From Chloroflexota bacterium (lineage in GTDB: Bacteria; Chloroflexota; UBA5177; JANWHV01), in the NCBI GenBank assembly GCA_025450255.1, contig JANWHV010000098.1, forward strand, positions 1-5,323: DNA of 5,323 bases. The letters run 5' to 3'. Positions 1 through 5,323 of the stretch are shown here, piece after piece. How positions within the stretch are numbered: position 1 is the first letter of the stretch; each line of letters starts with the position of its first letter. Made by a program: the position numbers and the translations under genes. The notes under the pieces are model-generated. The model made no database searches and had not been told where the DNA came from. It saw nothing but the letters and a program-made list of their open reading frames with translations.

Positions 1-266
1 GCGAGACCGGCAACGTAGGCTGCGGCAAGTCGACGCTGCTGAATGCGATCGCGGGTTTGGATCGTCCTACCCAGGGAGAGGTGATGACGGCCGGCGAACT
101 GCTGTATTCGGATGTGGGTCTGGGTCAGCTCTTAACGCGCGGGCGCGACCTGGCCGACAGGGGTTCGGTTGTGGCGGTTATGGTAGTGATCGTGGCTATC
201 GGCTTGCTGGTAAACACAATTATATTCTCACCGTGGGGAACCGCCGGCGCTGGTGCGTTGCGGTAG
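1..266 (+). pseudogene. ABC transporter remnant: ATPase Walker A fused to permease C-terminus
   Basis: The frame is open from position 3 and continues off the left edge. It begins as an ABC ATPase: the Walker A motif GNVGCGKST is followed by LLNAIAGLDRPTQGEV. Within about 15 codons (81-98) it changes to the C-terminal end of a NitT/TauT-type (nitrate, sulfonate, taurine) inner-membrane permease, with GELLYSDVGLGQLLTRGRDL and then a hydrophobic last helix (about 168-227). The ATPase Q-loop, LSGGQ signature, Walker B and H-loop are all missing, as is most of the permease, so neither function can survive. The frame stops at 264-266, but the +1-shifted frame from 233 encodes an RRRW-containing tail typical of such permeases. 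Its position upstream of cysC-sat suggests a former sulfate or sulfonate importer. The family call is fairly secure; the substrate is a guess. A misassembled junction is the main alternative to a real deletion. Confidence 0.6.
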
Positions 267-273
267 AGGAGGA

Positions 274-843
274 ATGATGGCGCGAGGATGTACAGTCTGG
301 CTAACCGGCTTATCGGGCGCGGGCAAAACCACCATTGCGAATCGCCTGGAGCAATTGTTGCGCGCCCGTGGGTTGGGCGTTGAGGTGCTCGATGGCGACG
401 TAGTGCGTACCCATCTTTCCAAGGGTCTTGGCTTTTCACGCGAGGATCGGGATACCAATATACTGCGCATCGCCTTCGTAGCCTCGCTGCTGACCCGCCA
501 CGGCGTCGTGGCAATCACGGCGGCTATTTCGCCGTACGCGGACACGCGCCGGCAGGCGCGCGAGGCGATCGGGGCCGACTTCGTGGAGGTGCATGTCCAC
601 AGCTCATTGGAGGAATTGACGCGGCGTGACGTAAAGGGCCTGTATGCCAGAGCGCTACGCGGTGAGATCAAGAACTTTACCGGCGTGTCGGATCCCTACG
701 AGGAGCCGGAACATCCCGAGGTTCGCGTCGATACCGAATTCGAAACCCTGGAGGAGAGCGTGCAAAAGATCCTCGCGTACCTGGAAGGCCACGGCTACCT
801 GTCCTCGGCCCGCGACGAGGCGGCGCGTACGCTATCGGCATAG
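274..843 (+). CDS. cysC: Adenylyl-sulfate kinase (APS kinase)
   Basis: This cytoplasmic enzyme phosphorylates adenosine 5'-phosphosulfate (APS) at the 3' position with ATP to give PAPS, the second step of sulfate activation. The protein is 189 aa, the normal size for a stand-alone APS kinase. Visible motifs are the P-loop GLSGAGKT (12-19), [20 protein letters not shown] (40-59), which binds APS, the ISPY segment with Ser86 at the place of the conserved phosphoryl-accepting serine, RDVKGLY (118-124) and [14 protein letters not shown] (132-145). The GAGGAGG ribosome binding site at 266-272 sits very close to tandem ATG codons at 274 and 277. Either could be used; 277 has better spacing, while 274 would overlap the shifted permease frame as ATGA. 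A GTG at 253 is less likely because it lies before the binding site. The gene is followed 50 nt later by sat, so the two probably share a transcript. Function is confident. Confidence 0.96.
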   Translation: MMARGCTVWLTGLSGAGKTTIANRLEQLLRARGLGVEVLDGDVVRTHLSKGLGFSREDRDTNILRIAFVASLLTRHGVVAITAAISPYADTRRQAREAIGADFVEVHVHSSLEELTRRDVKGLYARALRGEIKNFTGVSDPYEEPEHPEVRVDTEFETLEESVQKILAYLEGHGYLSSARDEAARTLSA

Positions 844-893
844 CGGGAGTGGCGAGCCGCAACGACATTTACGTGTAGACGAAGGGAGGGATC

Positions 894-2075
894 GTGACGA
901 GCAGTGTAGAACAACGTACCGACCAGCACGCTATCGCGCCGCACGGCGGCCAGTTAATCGATCGGCTGGCACGGGGCGCTGAAGCGGACGAAACCCGGCG
1001 GCAGGCGGCGGATCTGCCGTCCGTGCGCCTCTCCACGCGGCAGTTGAGCGACCTGGAATTGATCGCCACCGGCGCGCTGAGCCCCCTGGAGGGTTTCATG
1101 GGACACGCCGACTACGAGTCGGTCGTGGACGGGATGCACCTGGCAAATGGGCTGCCCTGGACCATCCCCATTACGCTGGCCGTGGCCCCGGGCGATGCCC
1201 CAGCCGCGGGCGCCACGGTTGCGTTGCGCGACCCTGATGGCGAGTTACGCGGCACCATGCGCGTCGAGGACGTGTTCAGCCGCGATAGCCGGCGTGAAGC
1301 GCGCAACGTCTACCGCACCGAGGACGAAGCGCATCCAGGGGTGGGTATCCTCTATGGGCAGGGCGATACTCTGCTGGGCGGCCCAGTCGTCGTGTTGCCG
1401 TTCACGTCGCCGTGGTCCCGCTATCTGCCGCCGGCGGAGACACGAGCGGCGTTCGCCGGGCGCGGCTGGCAAACCGTGGTCGGCTTCCAGACGCGCAACC
1501 CCGTCCACCGGGCGCACGAGTATATCCAGAAGTGCGCCCTGGAAATCGTGGACGGCCTGCTGCTCCACCCACTGGTAGGCGAGACCAAGAGCGACGACAT
1601 TCCGGCGGACGTGCGTATGCGGTGCTACGAAGTGCTGCTAGAGCACTATTACCCCCGGGAGCGCGTTATTCTGGGCGTCCTCCCCGCGGCCATGCGCTAT
1701 GCCGGGCCGCGCGAGGCCATCTTCCACGCCATCATGCGGAAGAACCACGGCTGCACCCACTTCATCGTGGGGCGCGACCACGCCGGAGTAGGGAGCTACT
1801 ACGGCACGTACGAGGCGCAAAAACTGTTCGACCAATTTGATCCGGAGAAGCTGGGCATCGTGCCGCTCAAGTTCGAGAACAGCTTCTATTGCCGGCGCTG
1901 TGAAGGCATGGGCTCCAACAAGACCTGTCCGCATCCGGCGAGCGATCATGTCGAGCTGAGCGGCACCAGCGTGCGGTCCATGCTGCGCGCCGGGGAATTG
2001 CCGCCGCCTGAGTTTTCGCGGCCCGAGGTTGCCGCCATTCTCATCGACGCGATGCGCGCGGGAGATGGGGCGTGA
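894..2075 (+). CDS. sat: Sulfate adenylyltransferase (ATP sulfurylase)
   Basis: The enzyme joins sulfate and ATP to form APS and pyrophosphate, the entry step of sulfate activation, supplying the kinase encoded just upstream. The 393-aa length is that of the single-chain Sat family, not the CysD/CysN type. An N-terminal PUA-like domain (with LSPLEGFM) precedes the nucleotidyltransferase domain. The latter has [11 protein letters not shown] (199-209), which carries the HxxH active-site motif with His205 and His208, and GRDHAGVG (293-300). It also has LSGTSVR (355-361) near the C-terminus. A Cys-rich patch, Cys333, Cys336, Cys345 and His347, resembles the metal-binding knuckle of many archaeal, Bacillus-like and dissimilatory-type Sat proteins. 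The start is GTG at 894, preceded by AGGGAGG at 883-889. The stop overlaps the next gene by 4 nt (GTGA), indicating translational coupling. No APS kinase domain is fused; that activity is separate. Function is confident; an assimilatory role is inferred from the neighbours. Confidence 0.97.
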   Translation: MTSSVEQRTDQHAIAPHGGQLIDRLARGAEADETRRQAADLPSVRLSTRQLSDLELIATGALSPLEGFMGHADYESVVDGMHLANGLPWTIPITLAVAPGDAPAAGATVALRDPDGELRGTMRVEDVFSRDSRREARNVYRTEDEAHPGVGILYGQGDTLLGGPVVVLPFTSPWSRYLPPAETRAAFAGRGWQTVVGFQTRNPVHRAHEYIQKCALEIVDGLLLHPLVGETKSDDIPADVRMRCYEVLLEHYYPRERVILGVLPAAMRYAGPREAIFHAIMRKNHGCTHFIVGRDHAGVGSYYGTYEAQKLFDQFDPEKLGIVPLKFENSFYCRRCEGMGSNKTCPHPASDHVELSGTSVRSMLRAGELPPPEFSRPEVAAILIDAMRAGDGA

Positions 2076-2917
2076 CGGGGATACGGCGGTTCGATCTCCA
2101 CGCGCACACCACGGCCTCCGACGGAGCGCTCACGCCCGCCGAGTTGGTGCGCGCCGCGCTCGATCTGCACCTCGATCTACTGGTCATAACCGACCATGAC
2201 ACCGTGGCGGGGTTCGCGCCGGCCCGAGAGGCCGCCGCCGATACCCCCTTGCGCGTACAGGCGGGGGTAGAGGTGAGCGTGTTGCACGAGGGGCACAGCA
2301 TCCACCTGCTCGGCTACGGCATCGACCCGTCCTCCCAGAAGCTGATCGCCAGTTTGGGCGCGCTCAAGCAGGGACGGGAAGAGCGGGCGCGCACCATCGT
2401 ACGACTGCTGGCAGAGGCAGGCACGCCGATCCCCTGGGAGCAGGTAGCGTCGATCGGGCGCGGCGCCATTGGCCGCCCACACATCGCCCGCGTGCTGATC
2501 GAGCAAGGCTATGCGCGCGACATCGCCGATGCCTTCGATCGCTTTATCGGACCTGGATGCCCGGCATACTTGCCGTCGGGCCGCCTCGATCCCGCCGAGG
2601 CCATAGCATTGGTTCGGGACGCCGGCGGCGAGGCGGCGCTGGCCCATGCCATGCTGCTGGATGCCGATGTCAACCTCGAAGGCTTGCTGGATCATCTGCA
2701 AACGGTAGGGTTGACCGGGTTGGAGGTCTACCACACCGAACACGACGCGGCGGCAACGCAGCGGCTGCTCGGTATAGCCCACGAACGTGGACTGTGGTGG
2801 AGCGGCGGCAGCGATTTCCATGGTCCAGGGAAGCCGCGCGCCCATCTTGGCGCCGTGGCGGTGCCGTTAGCGGTGCTGGAACAGGGGCCATTCCGGCAAT
2901 ACCAGGCGGCAGCGTAG
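2072..2917 (+). CDS. PHP-domain phosphoesterase, candidate 3',5'-nucleotide bisphosphate (pAp) phosphatase
   Basis: This 281-aa cytoplasmic protein has the full PHP metal-site pattern: [11 protein letters not shown] (8-18; His10, His12, Asp17), ITDHDT (39-44), Glu67 in GVEVS, His78 in IHLLGY, His137 in GRPHIA, His192 in LAHA and the closing GGSDFHG (245-251; Asp248, His250). This order matches the YciV/RNase AM/TrpH-like branch, which includes the Chromobacterium violaceum enzyme Cv1693, known to cleave 3',5'-bisphosphates such as pAp to AMP. It does not look like a polymerase PHP domain or histidinol phosphatase. The GTG start lies inside the sat stop (GTGA), after a G-rich GGGAGATGGGG at 2061-2071, so its translation is probably coupled to sat. 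That placement supports PAP removal, because PAP is the by-product of PAPS-using enzymes. The residue after His192 is Ala where most relatives have Pro. The alternative is a 5'-3' exoribonuclease acting on short RNA. Family is confident; substrate is inferred. Confidence 0.87.
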   Translation: MTGIRRFDLHAHTTASDGALTPAELVRAALDLHLDLLVITDHDTVAGFAPAREAAADTPLRVQAGVEVSVLHEGHSIHLLGYGIDPSSQKLIASLGALKQGREERARTIVRLLAEAGTPIPWEQVASIGRGAIGRPHIARVLIEQGYARDIADAFDRFIGPGCPAYLPSGRLDPAEAIALVRDAGGEAALAHAMLLDADVNLEGLLDHLQTVGLTGLEVYHTEHDAAATQRLLGIAHERGLWWSGGSDFHGPGKPRAHLGAVAVPLAVLEQGPFRQYQAAA

Positions 2918-3013
2918 ACGAAGGTACGGAAGGCGGTGGTGTGGGCGGCGGTTGCTCGTTCCACTGCTTAGGTGCATCGTAGGCCCCACGAGGGCGAGAA
3001 GTGAGGTTTCAAG

Positions 3014-3664
3014 ATGTTGAAAGTGATAGGAGCAGGGTTGGCGCGGACAGGGACGACGTCGACAAAAGGGGCGCTTGAGGAACTGGGGTTCGATCCCTGT
3101 TACACCTACTTCACGATGTTCTCTCGCCCGGCGGACGCCGATCACTGGTTGGCGGCCTATGCCGGACAAAAGGTCGACTGGGCCATGTTCTTCAAGGACT
3201 ATCAGGCGGTGGTCGACTGGCCCGCCTGCGACTTCCTGGAACCGCTCATGGAGTTGTATCCGGAAGCCAGGATCGTGCTTACCGTGCGGGACGCCGAAAA
3301 ATGGTATGAGAGCATGAAGAACACGATCTGGGCCGTATACCAGGAGCAGAAGCGCGCCGGGGGCGGCCCAAGCCCGGCGAATATGACTCGTCTGAACGAG
3401 GTCATGATGTGGGATGGCGCGTTCGAGGGAAAGTTCCTGGACAAAGACTTCGCCATAAACTTCTTCGAGCGGCACAACCGGAAGATCGAGGAAACGATAC
3501 CCAGGGACAAGCTGCTGGTGTTCGACGTGAAAGAGGGGTGGGAGCCGCTGTGTCGTTTCCTGAACGTGCCGGTACCAGACCACCCGTTCCCCAATCTAAA
3601 CGACACACAGGCCTTCAACGATCGAGTTCAGATGATGCGGGCGCAACACGTCGGGGCGCACTGA
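3014..3664 (+). CDS. Small PAPS-dependent-type sulfotransferase (Sulfotransfer_4-like)
   Basis: This 216-aa protein resembles the Sulfotransfer_4 branch of the sulfotransferase superfamily, whose members move sulfate from PAPS to an acceptor and release PAP. The N-terminal GAGLARTGTTST (6-17) is the 5'-phosphosulfate-binding loop. The stretch YPEARIVLTVRDAEKWYES (82-100) holds the 3'-phosphate-binding Arg92 and Ser100. WPACDF (69-74) just before it, and a C-terminal LLVFDVKEGWEPLCRFLNVPVP segment, are also typical. There is no signal peptide or membrane helix, so it should act in the cytoplasm. The ATG at 3014 has GAGG at 3003-3006 with 7-nt spacing. It lies 96 nt after the PHP gene on the same strand with no promoter or terminator that I can recognise between them, so co-transcription is possible. 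The acceptor is unknown. A few members of this family are annotated by homology only, so activity itself is unproven here. Confidence 0.85.
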   Translation: MLKVIGAGLARTGTTSTKGALEELGFDPCYTYFTMFSRPADADHWLAAYAGQKVDWAMFFKDYQAVVDWPACDFLEPLMELYPEARIVLTVRDAEKWYESMKNTIWAVYQEQKRAGGGPSPANMTRLNEVMMWDGAFEGKFLDKDFAINFFERHNRKIEETIPRDKLLVFDVKEGWEPLCRFLNVPVPDHPFPNLNDTQAFNDRVQMMRAQHVGAH

Positions 3665-3747
3665 GAAGCACGGGGCCGGAGGTCATCCTGTATTTCCAGC
3701 GTGAGATCGCCACGCGCGCGAGCTGAACGCCTTGCGGACAGTGGGGA

Positions 3748-4470
3748 TCAGCGTTTGACGCAGGTATACGCCGCGTAAACGCGCGAAGCGCTGTAGTCGG
3801 TATGCAGGATCTCGAAGCCCGCGCTATCGAGCATCGGCTCCAGAAGCCAGGTGAAGGTGCTGTGCTCCAGGCGTAGGTGTTCTTCCAGCTCGGGGCGCGT
3901 CCAGCCCACGCCTGGGCGCGAGGACGCGCCCGCGAGCCACGCCTCAACACACGGTTCGATCTCGCTCGACCCACAGGAGAAGACGAGGTCGCGCAGGTGC
4001 AGCACGCCGCCAGGCTTGAGCAGGGCGGCCACCCGCGTCAGGGCGACCGCCTTCCAGAAATCGGGCAGGTGGTGCAGCGCGTGCCGTGAAAACACGAAAT
4101 CGGCTGCGTCGCCGCCGTGCGTGTAGCTGAGGAAGCCGCCCCGTACGGCCGCCAGATTGTCGAAGCCCTGCCGCCTGGCCCTTTCGCCCAGCAGGGTCAG
4201 CATGGCGGGCGAGACATCCACCGCCACCACGCGCCGGCAATGCGGCGCGGCGGCCAGGGCGAGAGCGCCGGTACCGGCCCCAAGATCGACGAGCACGCTC
4301 GTCTCGTTCAGGCCCAGATCGCGCAGCAGAGCCAGATCCCCGGCCGGATCGGTGGCCGCCTTCCGATCGTAGGCCGCCACATAGGCGGGGTCCAGGTGCT
4401 CATCCCCGGCATGCGCAAGCTCGTCGAAGAACCAGCCGGGCCCGGGTGGGGCGGCATCATGCGCTGTCAT
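3748..4470 (-). CDS. Class I SAM-dependent methyltransferase
   Basis: This 240-aa soluble protein has a Rossmann-type methyltransferase fold. Motif I is LVDLGAGTGALALA (60-73), which binds SAM. Asp85 in VVAVDVSPAML is the acidic residue expected to hold the ribose. FVFSRHALHHLPD (125-137) corresponds to motif II, and LLKPGGVLHLRDL (150-162) to motif III. The N-terminal 45 residues (GWFFDELAHAGDEHLDPAYV) are a short family-specific cap. The substrate cannot be told; the fold resembles UbiE/Methyltransf_11/25 small-molecule enzymes. The ATG at 4470 has no clear ribosome binding site. Upstream lie a strong hairpin (4512-4544) and a -10-like CATAAT (4567-4572, minus strand), implying a leader of roughly 90 nt. 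Its 3' end converges on the sulfotransferase gene across an 83-nt gap without a recognisable terminator. I see no functional link to the sulfur genes. Confidence 0.88.
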   Translation of the reverse strand: MTAHDAAPPGPGWFFDELAHAGDEHLDPAYVAAYDRKAATDPAGDLALLRDLGLNETSVLVDLGAGTGALALAAAPHCRRVVAVDVSPAMLTLLGERARRQGFDNLAAVRGGFLSYTHGGDAADFVFSRHALHHLPDFWKAVALTRVAALLKPGGVLHLRDLVFSCGSSEIEPCVEAWLAGASSRPGVGWTRPELEEHLRLEHSTFTWLLEPMLDSAGFEILHTDYSASRVYAAYTCVKR

Positions 4471-4511
4471 CGGTCCATGCTACCGCGCGGCGTGCAGGCA
4501 TGCCACGACAT

Positions 4512-4544
4512 GGCGGAGGCCCCGCCCAGGTACGGGGCCGCGCC
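4512..4544 (-). other. GC-rich hairpin in the methyltransferase leader
   Basis: A perfect 7-bp stem (GGCCCCG at 4518-4524 with CGGGGCC at 4533-4539) closes an 8-nt loop. It is extended by a second 4-bp stem (4512-4515 with 4541-4544) across a small internal loop. If the methyltransferase is transcribed from the -10-like box at 4567-4572, this hairpin would lie in its 5' leader, about 40 nt before the ATG. No U-tract follows on either strand, so it is not a standard terminator. A role in mRNA stability or translation is only a possibility. Confidence 0.5.
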
Positions 4545-4566
4545 TCGCGCAAGGAAAGGGAGTACC

Positions 4567-4572
4567 ATTATG
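4567..4572 (-). promoter_or_regulatory. Candidate -10 box for the methyltransferase gene
   Basis: Read on the minus strand this is CATAAT, one base from TATAAT, preceded by TTTG. It is the mirror image of the plus-strand -10 in the same palindrome. No -35 is evident. It would start a transcript near 4560 with a roughly 90-nt leader containing the GC-rich hairpin. Support comes from symmetry and position rather than from a full promoter match. Confidence 0.4.
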
Positions 4573-4597
4573 CAAATAGCGCGTTACGCACTTTTTG

Positions 4598-4603
4598 TAT
4601 AAT
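4598..4603 (+). promoter_or_regulatory. -10 box for the pterin dehydratase gene
   Basis: A perfect TATAAT lies 22 nt before the ATG at 4625, with a TG immediately in front of it. Transcription would start near 4610, giving a leader of about 15 nt that begins almost at the GGGAG ribosome binding site (4611-4615). No TTGACA-like -35 is visible at 16-18 bp spacing, so the promoter may lean on the -10 or on an activator at the palindrome. Confidence 0.6.
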
Positions 4604-4624
4604 GAGCGCCGGGAGATTCTGCCC

Positions 4625-4906
4625 ATGCCCGTGCTGCAAGCTCATGAGGTCACCGCCGCGCTCGCCGCGCTGCCCGGCTGGCAGGTAACGAACGGCGAGC
4701 TGCGGAAGACGTTTACCACCGCCAATTTTGTCGCCGCTCTGGCCCTCGTCAATCGCGCCGGCGATCTGGCCGAGGCGGCCGGGCATCACCCGGATATCAC
4801 GATCAACTACAACCGTGTGACCTTCGCGCTGGTTACGCACGACCAGGGCGGCATTACCGAGAAGGACACGAGCCTCGCCGGCCAGATCGAGGCGCTGGGC
4901 GACTAA
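4625..4906 (+). CDS. Pterin-4a-carbinolamine dehydratase (PCD/DCoH family)
   Basis: This 93-aa protein matches the PCD family over its full length. The enzyme dehydrates 4a-hydroxytetrahydropterin so that the cofactor used by aromatic amino acid hydroxylases can be reduced again. The signature is GHHPDITINYNRV (53-65) with the catalytic pair His54-His55, followed by a third His at 72 in VTHDQGG and ITEKDTSLAGQI at the C-terminus. Trp19 in LPGW is also conserved. The ATG at 4625 has GGGAG at 4611-4615. An upstream in-frame TTG at 4595 is excluded because it would overlap the -10 box. No aromatic amino acid hydroxylase gene is in the window. In many bacteria without such a hydroxylase, PCD proteins have been tied to other pterin roles such as molybdopterin metabolism. 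Its stop overlaps the convergent minus-strand frame by 4 nt. Family is confident; the cellular partner is unknown. Confidence 0.94.
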   Translation: MPVLQAHEVTAALAALPGWQVTNGELRKTFTTANFVAALALVNRAGDLAEAAGHHPDITINYNRVTFALVTHDQGGITEKDTSLAGQIEALGD

Positions 4907-5208
4907 GTAGCATCGAATTTGGCAACAGCTTCCAGTTGGGTCTCGAACTCTGGTATGCGGTCCCGCGGATCAATATCCATGACGGCGGACATTAGCCGCG
5001 CATCGGGCCGATTCAAGCGCGCCGCTTTCAGGGTAGCTAGAAGCTCCGCCGCGAATTCATGCACGTGATCCCAGGCAAAGTGGTACTCGTTCAGATCGAT
5101 CCCGTTCACGTAAGCTTCGCCTATCAGGAACTCCACGGCACGGACGATCGCGCCGGGCGAGATCGTGTTGACGCGGATCGGCGCCAACTCAACGACGAGG
5201 CTCGTCAT
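4903..5208 (-). CDS. Short chimeric frame: SDR C-terminal remnant plus unrecognised tail
   Basis: From the ATG at 5208 the frame encodes 101 aa. Residues 1-19 (ending LAPIRVNTISPG) match the strand and loop after the catalytic YxxxK of short-chain dehydrogenases/reductases. Residues 23-39 (RAVEFLIGEAYVNGIDL) match the SDR segment just before the usual VDGG end. The roughly 35 residues normally separating these are missing, and so is the whole N-terminal NAD-binding and catalytic region, so it cannot be a working SDR. Residues 40-101 (from NEYHFAWDHVHEF) match nothing I recognise. The frame stays open upstream past 5265 to the window edge, with weak SDR likeness for a few codons only (GVALMT), and no start has a good ribosome binding site. 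It is probably a decaying gene, though a real small protein is possible. It overlaps the dehydratase stop. Confidence 0.45.
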   Translation of the reverse strand: MTSLVVELAPIRVNTISPGAIVRAVEFLIGEAYVNGIDLNEYHFAWDHVHEFAAELLATLKAARLNRPDARLMSAVMDIDPRDRIPEFETQLEAVAKFDAT

Positions 5209-5228
5209 GAGGGCGACGCCAGGCCGTA

Positions 5229-5237
5229 TGGTACACT
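5229..5237 (+). promoter_or_regulatory. Candidate extended -10 promoter for the gene starting at 5298
   Basis: TGGTACACT fits the extended -10 pattern TGnTATAAT with four of six hexamer bases. A -35 is not visible. Transcription would start near 5244, at a GC-rich palindrome (CCCGCCGGCGGG, 5246-5257), and run about 54 nt to the ATG at 5298. It lies within the upstream part of the minus-strand SDR-like frame, which argues further that the frame is not a functional gene there. Confidence 0.35.
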
Positions 5238-5297
5238 GAGCGGTGCCCGCCGGCGGGGCAATCAACCCGCTGGTAGCGCGTACCAGGAGGCCCGTCC

Positions 5298-5323
5298 ATG
5301 ACCGCCGAACCGCAGAGCGTCCC
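5298..5323 (+). CDS. Start of an unidentified gene (truncated by window end)
   Basis: Only the first eight complete codons are visible (MTAEPQSV). The ATG is preceded by AGGAGG at 5285-5290 with 7-nt spacing, the best ribosome binding site in the window, which makes a true gene start very likely. Nothing can be said about the product. Confidence 0.65.

Larger units (their letters stand above)
4566..4604. repeat. 39-bp near-perfect palindrome between divergent genes
   Basis: The element is centred on T4585. Of its 19 symmetric base pairs, 16 match; the exceptions are 4572/4598, 4577/4593 and 4580/4590. The outer arms are ATTATGCAAA (4567-4576) and TTTGTATAAT (4594-4603), and an inner GCGTTACGC-like core lies at the centre. 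It is an AT-rich island in otherwise GC-rich DNA, placed between the methyltransferase and the dehydratase. Each arm contains a -10-like hexamer, so a protein bound here would cover both promoters. It could be an operator for a dimeric regulator or a symmetric bidirectional promoter. I do not recognise a known regulator's consensus in it. Confidence 0.6.

Noticed and set aside
1245..1949. Long open frames on the minus strand opposite sat, and similar ones opposite the PHP and sulfotransferase genes.
   Set aside because: They are the usual antisense openness of high-GC coding DNA. Their translations show no recognisable motif and they lie wholly within confident genes.
875..2924. An 11-bp direct repeat, GTAGACGAAGG, at 875-885 (before sat) and 2914-2924 (over the PHP stop codon).
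   Set aside because: The flanks do not match, one copy includes a stop codon, and purine-rich stretches near gene ends easily repeat by chance.
2918..3013. A possible promoter or riboswitch in the 96-nt gap before the sulfotransferase gene.
   Set aside because: No -10/-35 pair and no recognisable structured element could be found, only the GAGG ribosome binding site near its end.
3699..3715. A 5-bp hairpin (GCGTG / CACGC) between the convergent sulfotransferase and methyltransferase genes, as a terminator.
   Set aside because: The stem is short and no T-run follows on either strand.
4595..4624. An upstream TTG start that would lengthen the pterin dehydratase by 10 residues.
   Set aside because: It overlaps the TATAAT box, and the added residues are not part of the family. 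The ATG at 4625 has its own ribosome binding site.
5246..5257. A perfect 12-bp palindrome, CCCGCCGGCGGG, before the last gene.
   Set aside because: It is all G/C in a GC-rich region and short enough to occur by chance. It may form a small leader stem, but nothing ties it to a function.

Overview
This 5.3 kb window comes from a high-GC bacterial chromosome, judged by eye on base composition and G/C-rich third codon positions. It uses GTG as well as ATG starts, and clear purine-rich ribosome binding sites precede several genes. I cannot fix the lineage from sequence alone. The ATP-sulfurylase type and the general protein style would fit Chloroflexota or a similar high-GC group, but that is inference.

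Positions 1-3664 form a forward-strand block built around activated sulfate. It opens with the damaged 3' end of an ABC-transporter locus: an ATPase Walker A segment is joined in frame to the C-terminal end of a NitT/TauT-type permease, with a probable frameshift near the end. Next come cysC (APS kinase) and sat (ATP sulfurylase), which together make PAPS from sulfate and ATP. A PHP-domain phosphoesterase overlaps sat by 4 nt and is best read as a candidate 3',5'-bisphosphate (pAp) phosphatase. After a 96-nt gap comes a small PAPS-type sulfotransferase. Read together, the genes outline sulfate uptake, PAPS synthesis, PAPS use and PAP recycling. The recycling and end-use steps are inferred from family and position.

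Positions 3665-5323 look unrelated to sulfur. A class I SAM-dependent methyltransferase (minus strand) and a pterin-4a-carbinolamine dehydratase (plus strand) diverge from a 154-nt intergenic region. That region contains an AT-rich, near-perfect 39-bp palindrome carrying a -10-like hexamer in each arm, and a separate GC-rich hairpin on the methyltransferase side. The dehydratase converges, with a 4-nt stop overlap, on a short minus-strand reading frame that looks like a deleted short-chain dehydrogenase C-terminus joined to an unrecognised tail. The window ends just inside a new forward gene with an excellent ribosome binding site.

The most interesting items are the PAPS/PAP gene set, the 39-bp symmetric divergent promoter, and the two in-frame chimeric remnants at the two ends of the window. 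I saw no RNA gene, CRISPR array, insertion sequence or convincing Rho-independent terminator, and no stretch over 300 bases lacks a gene.
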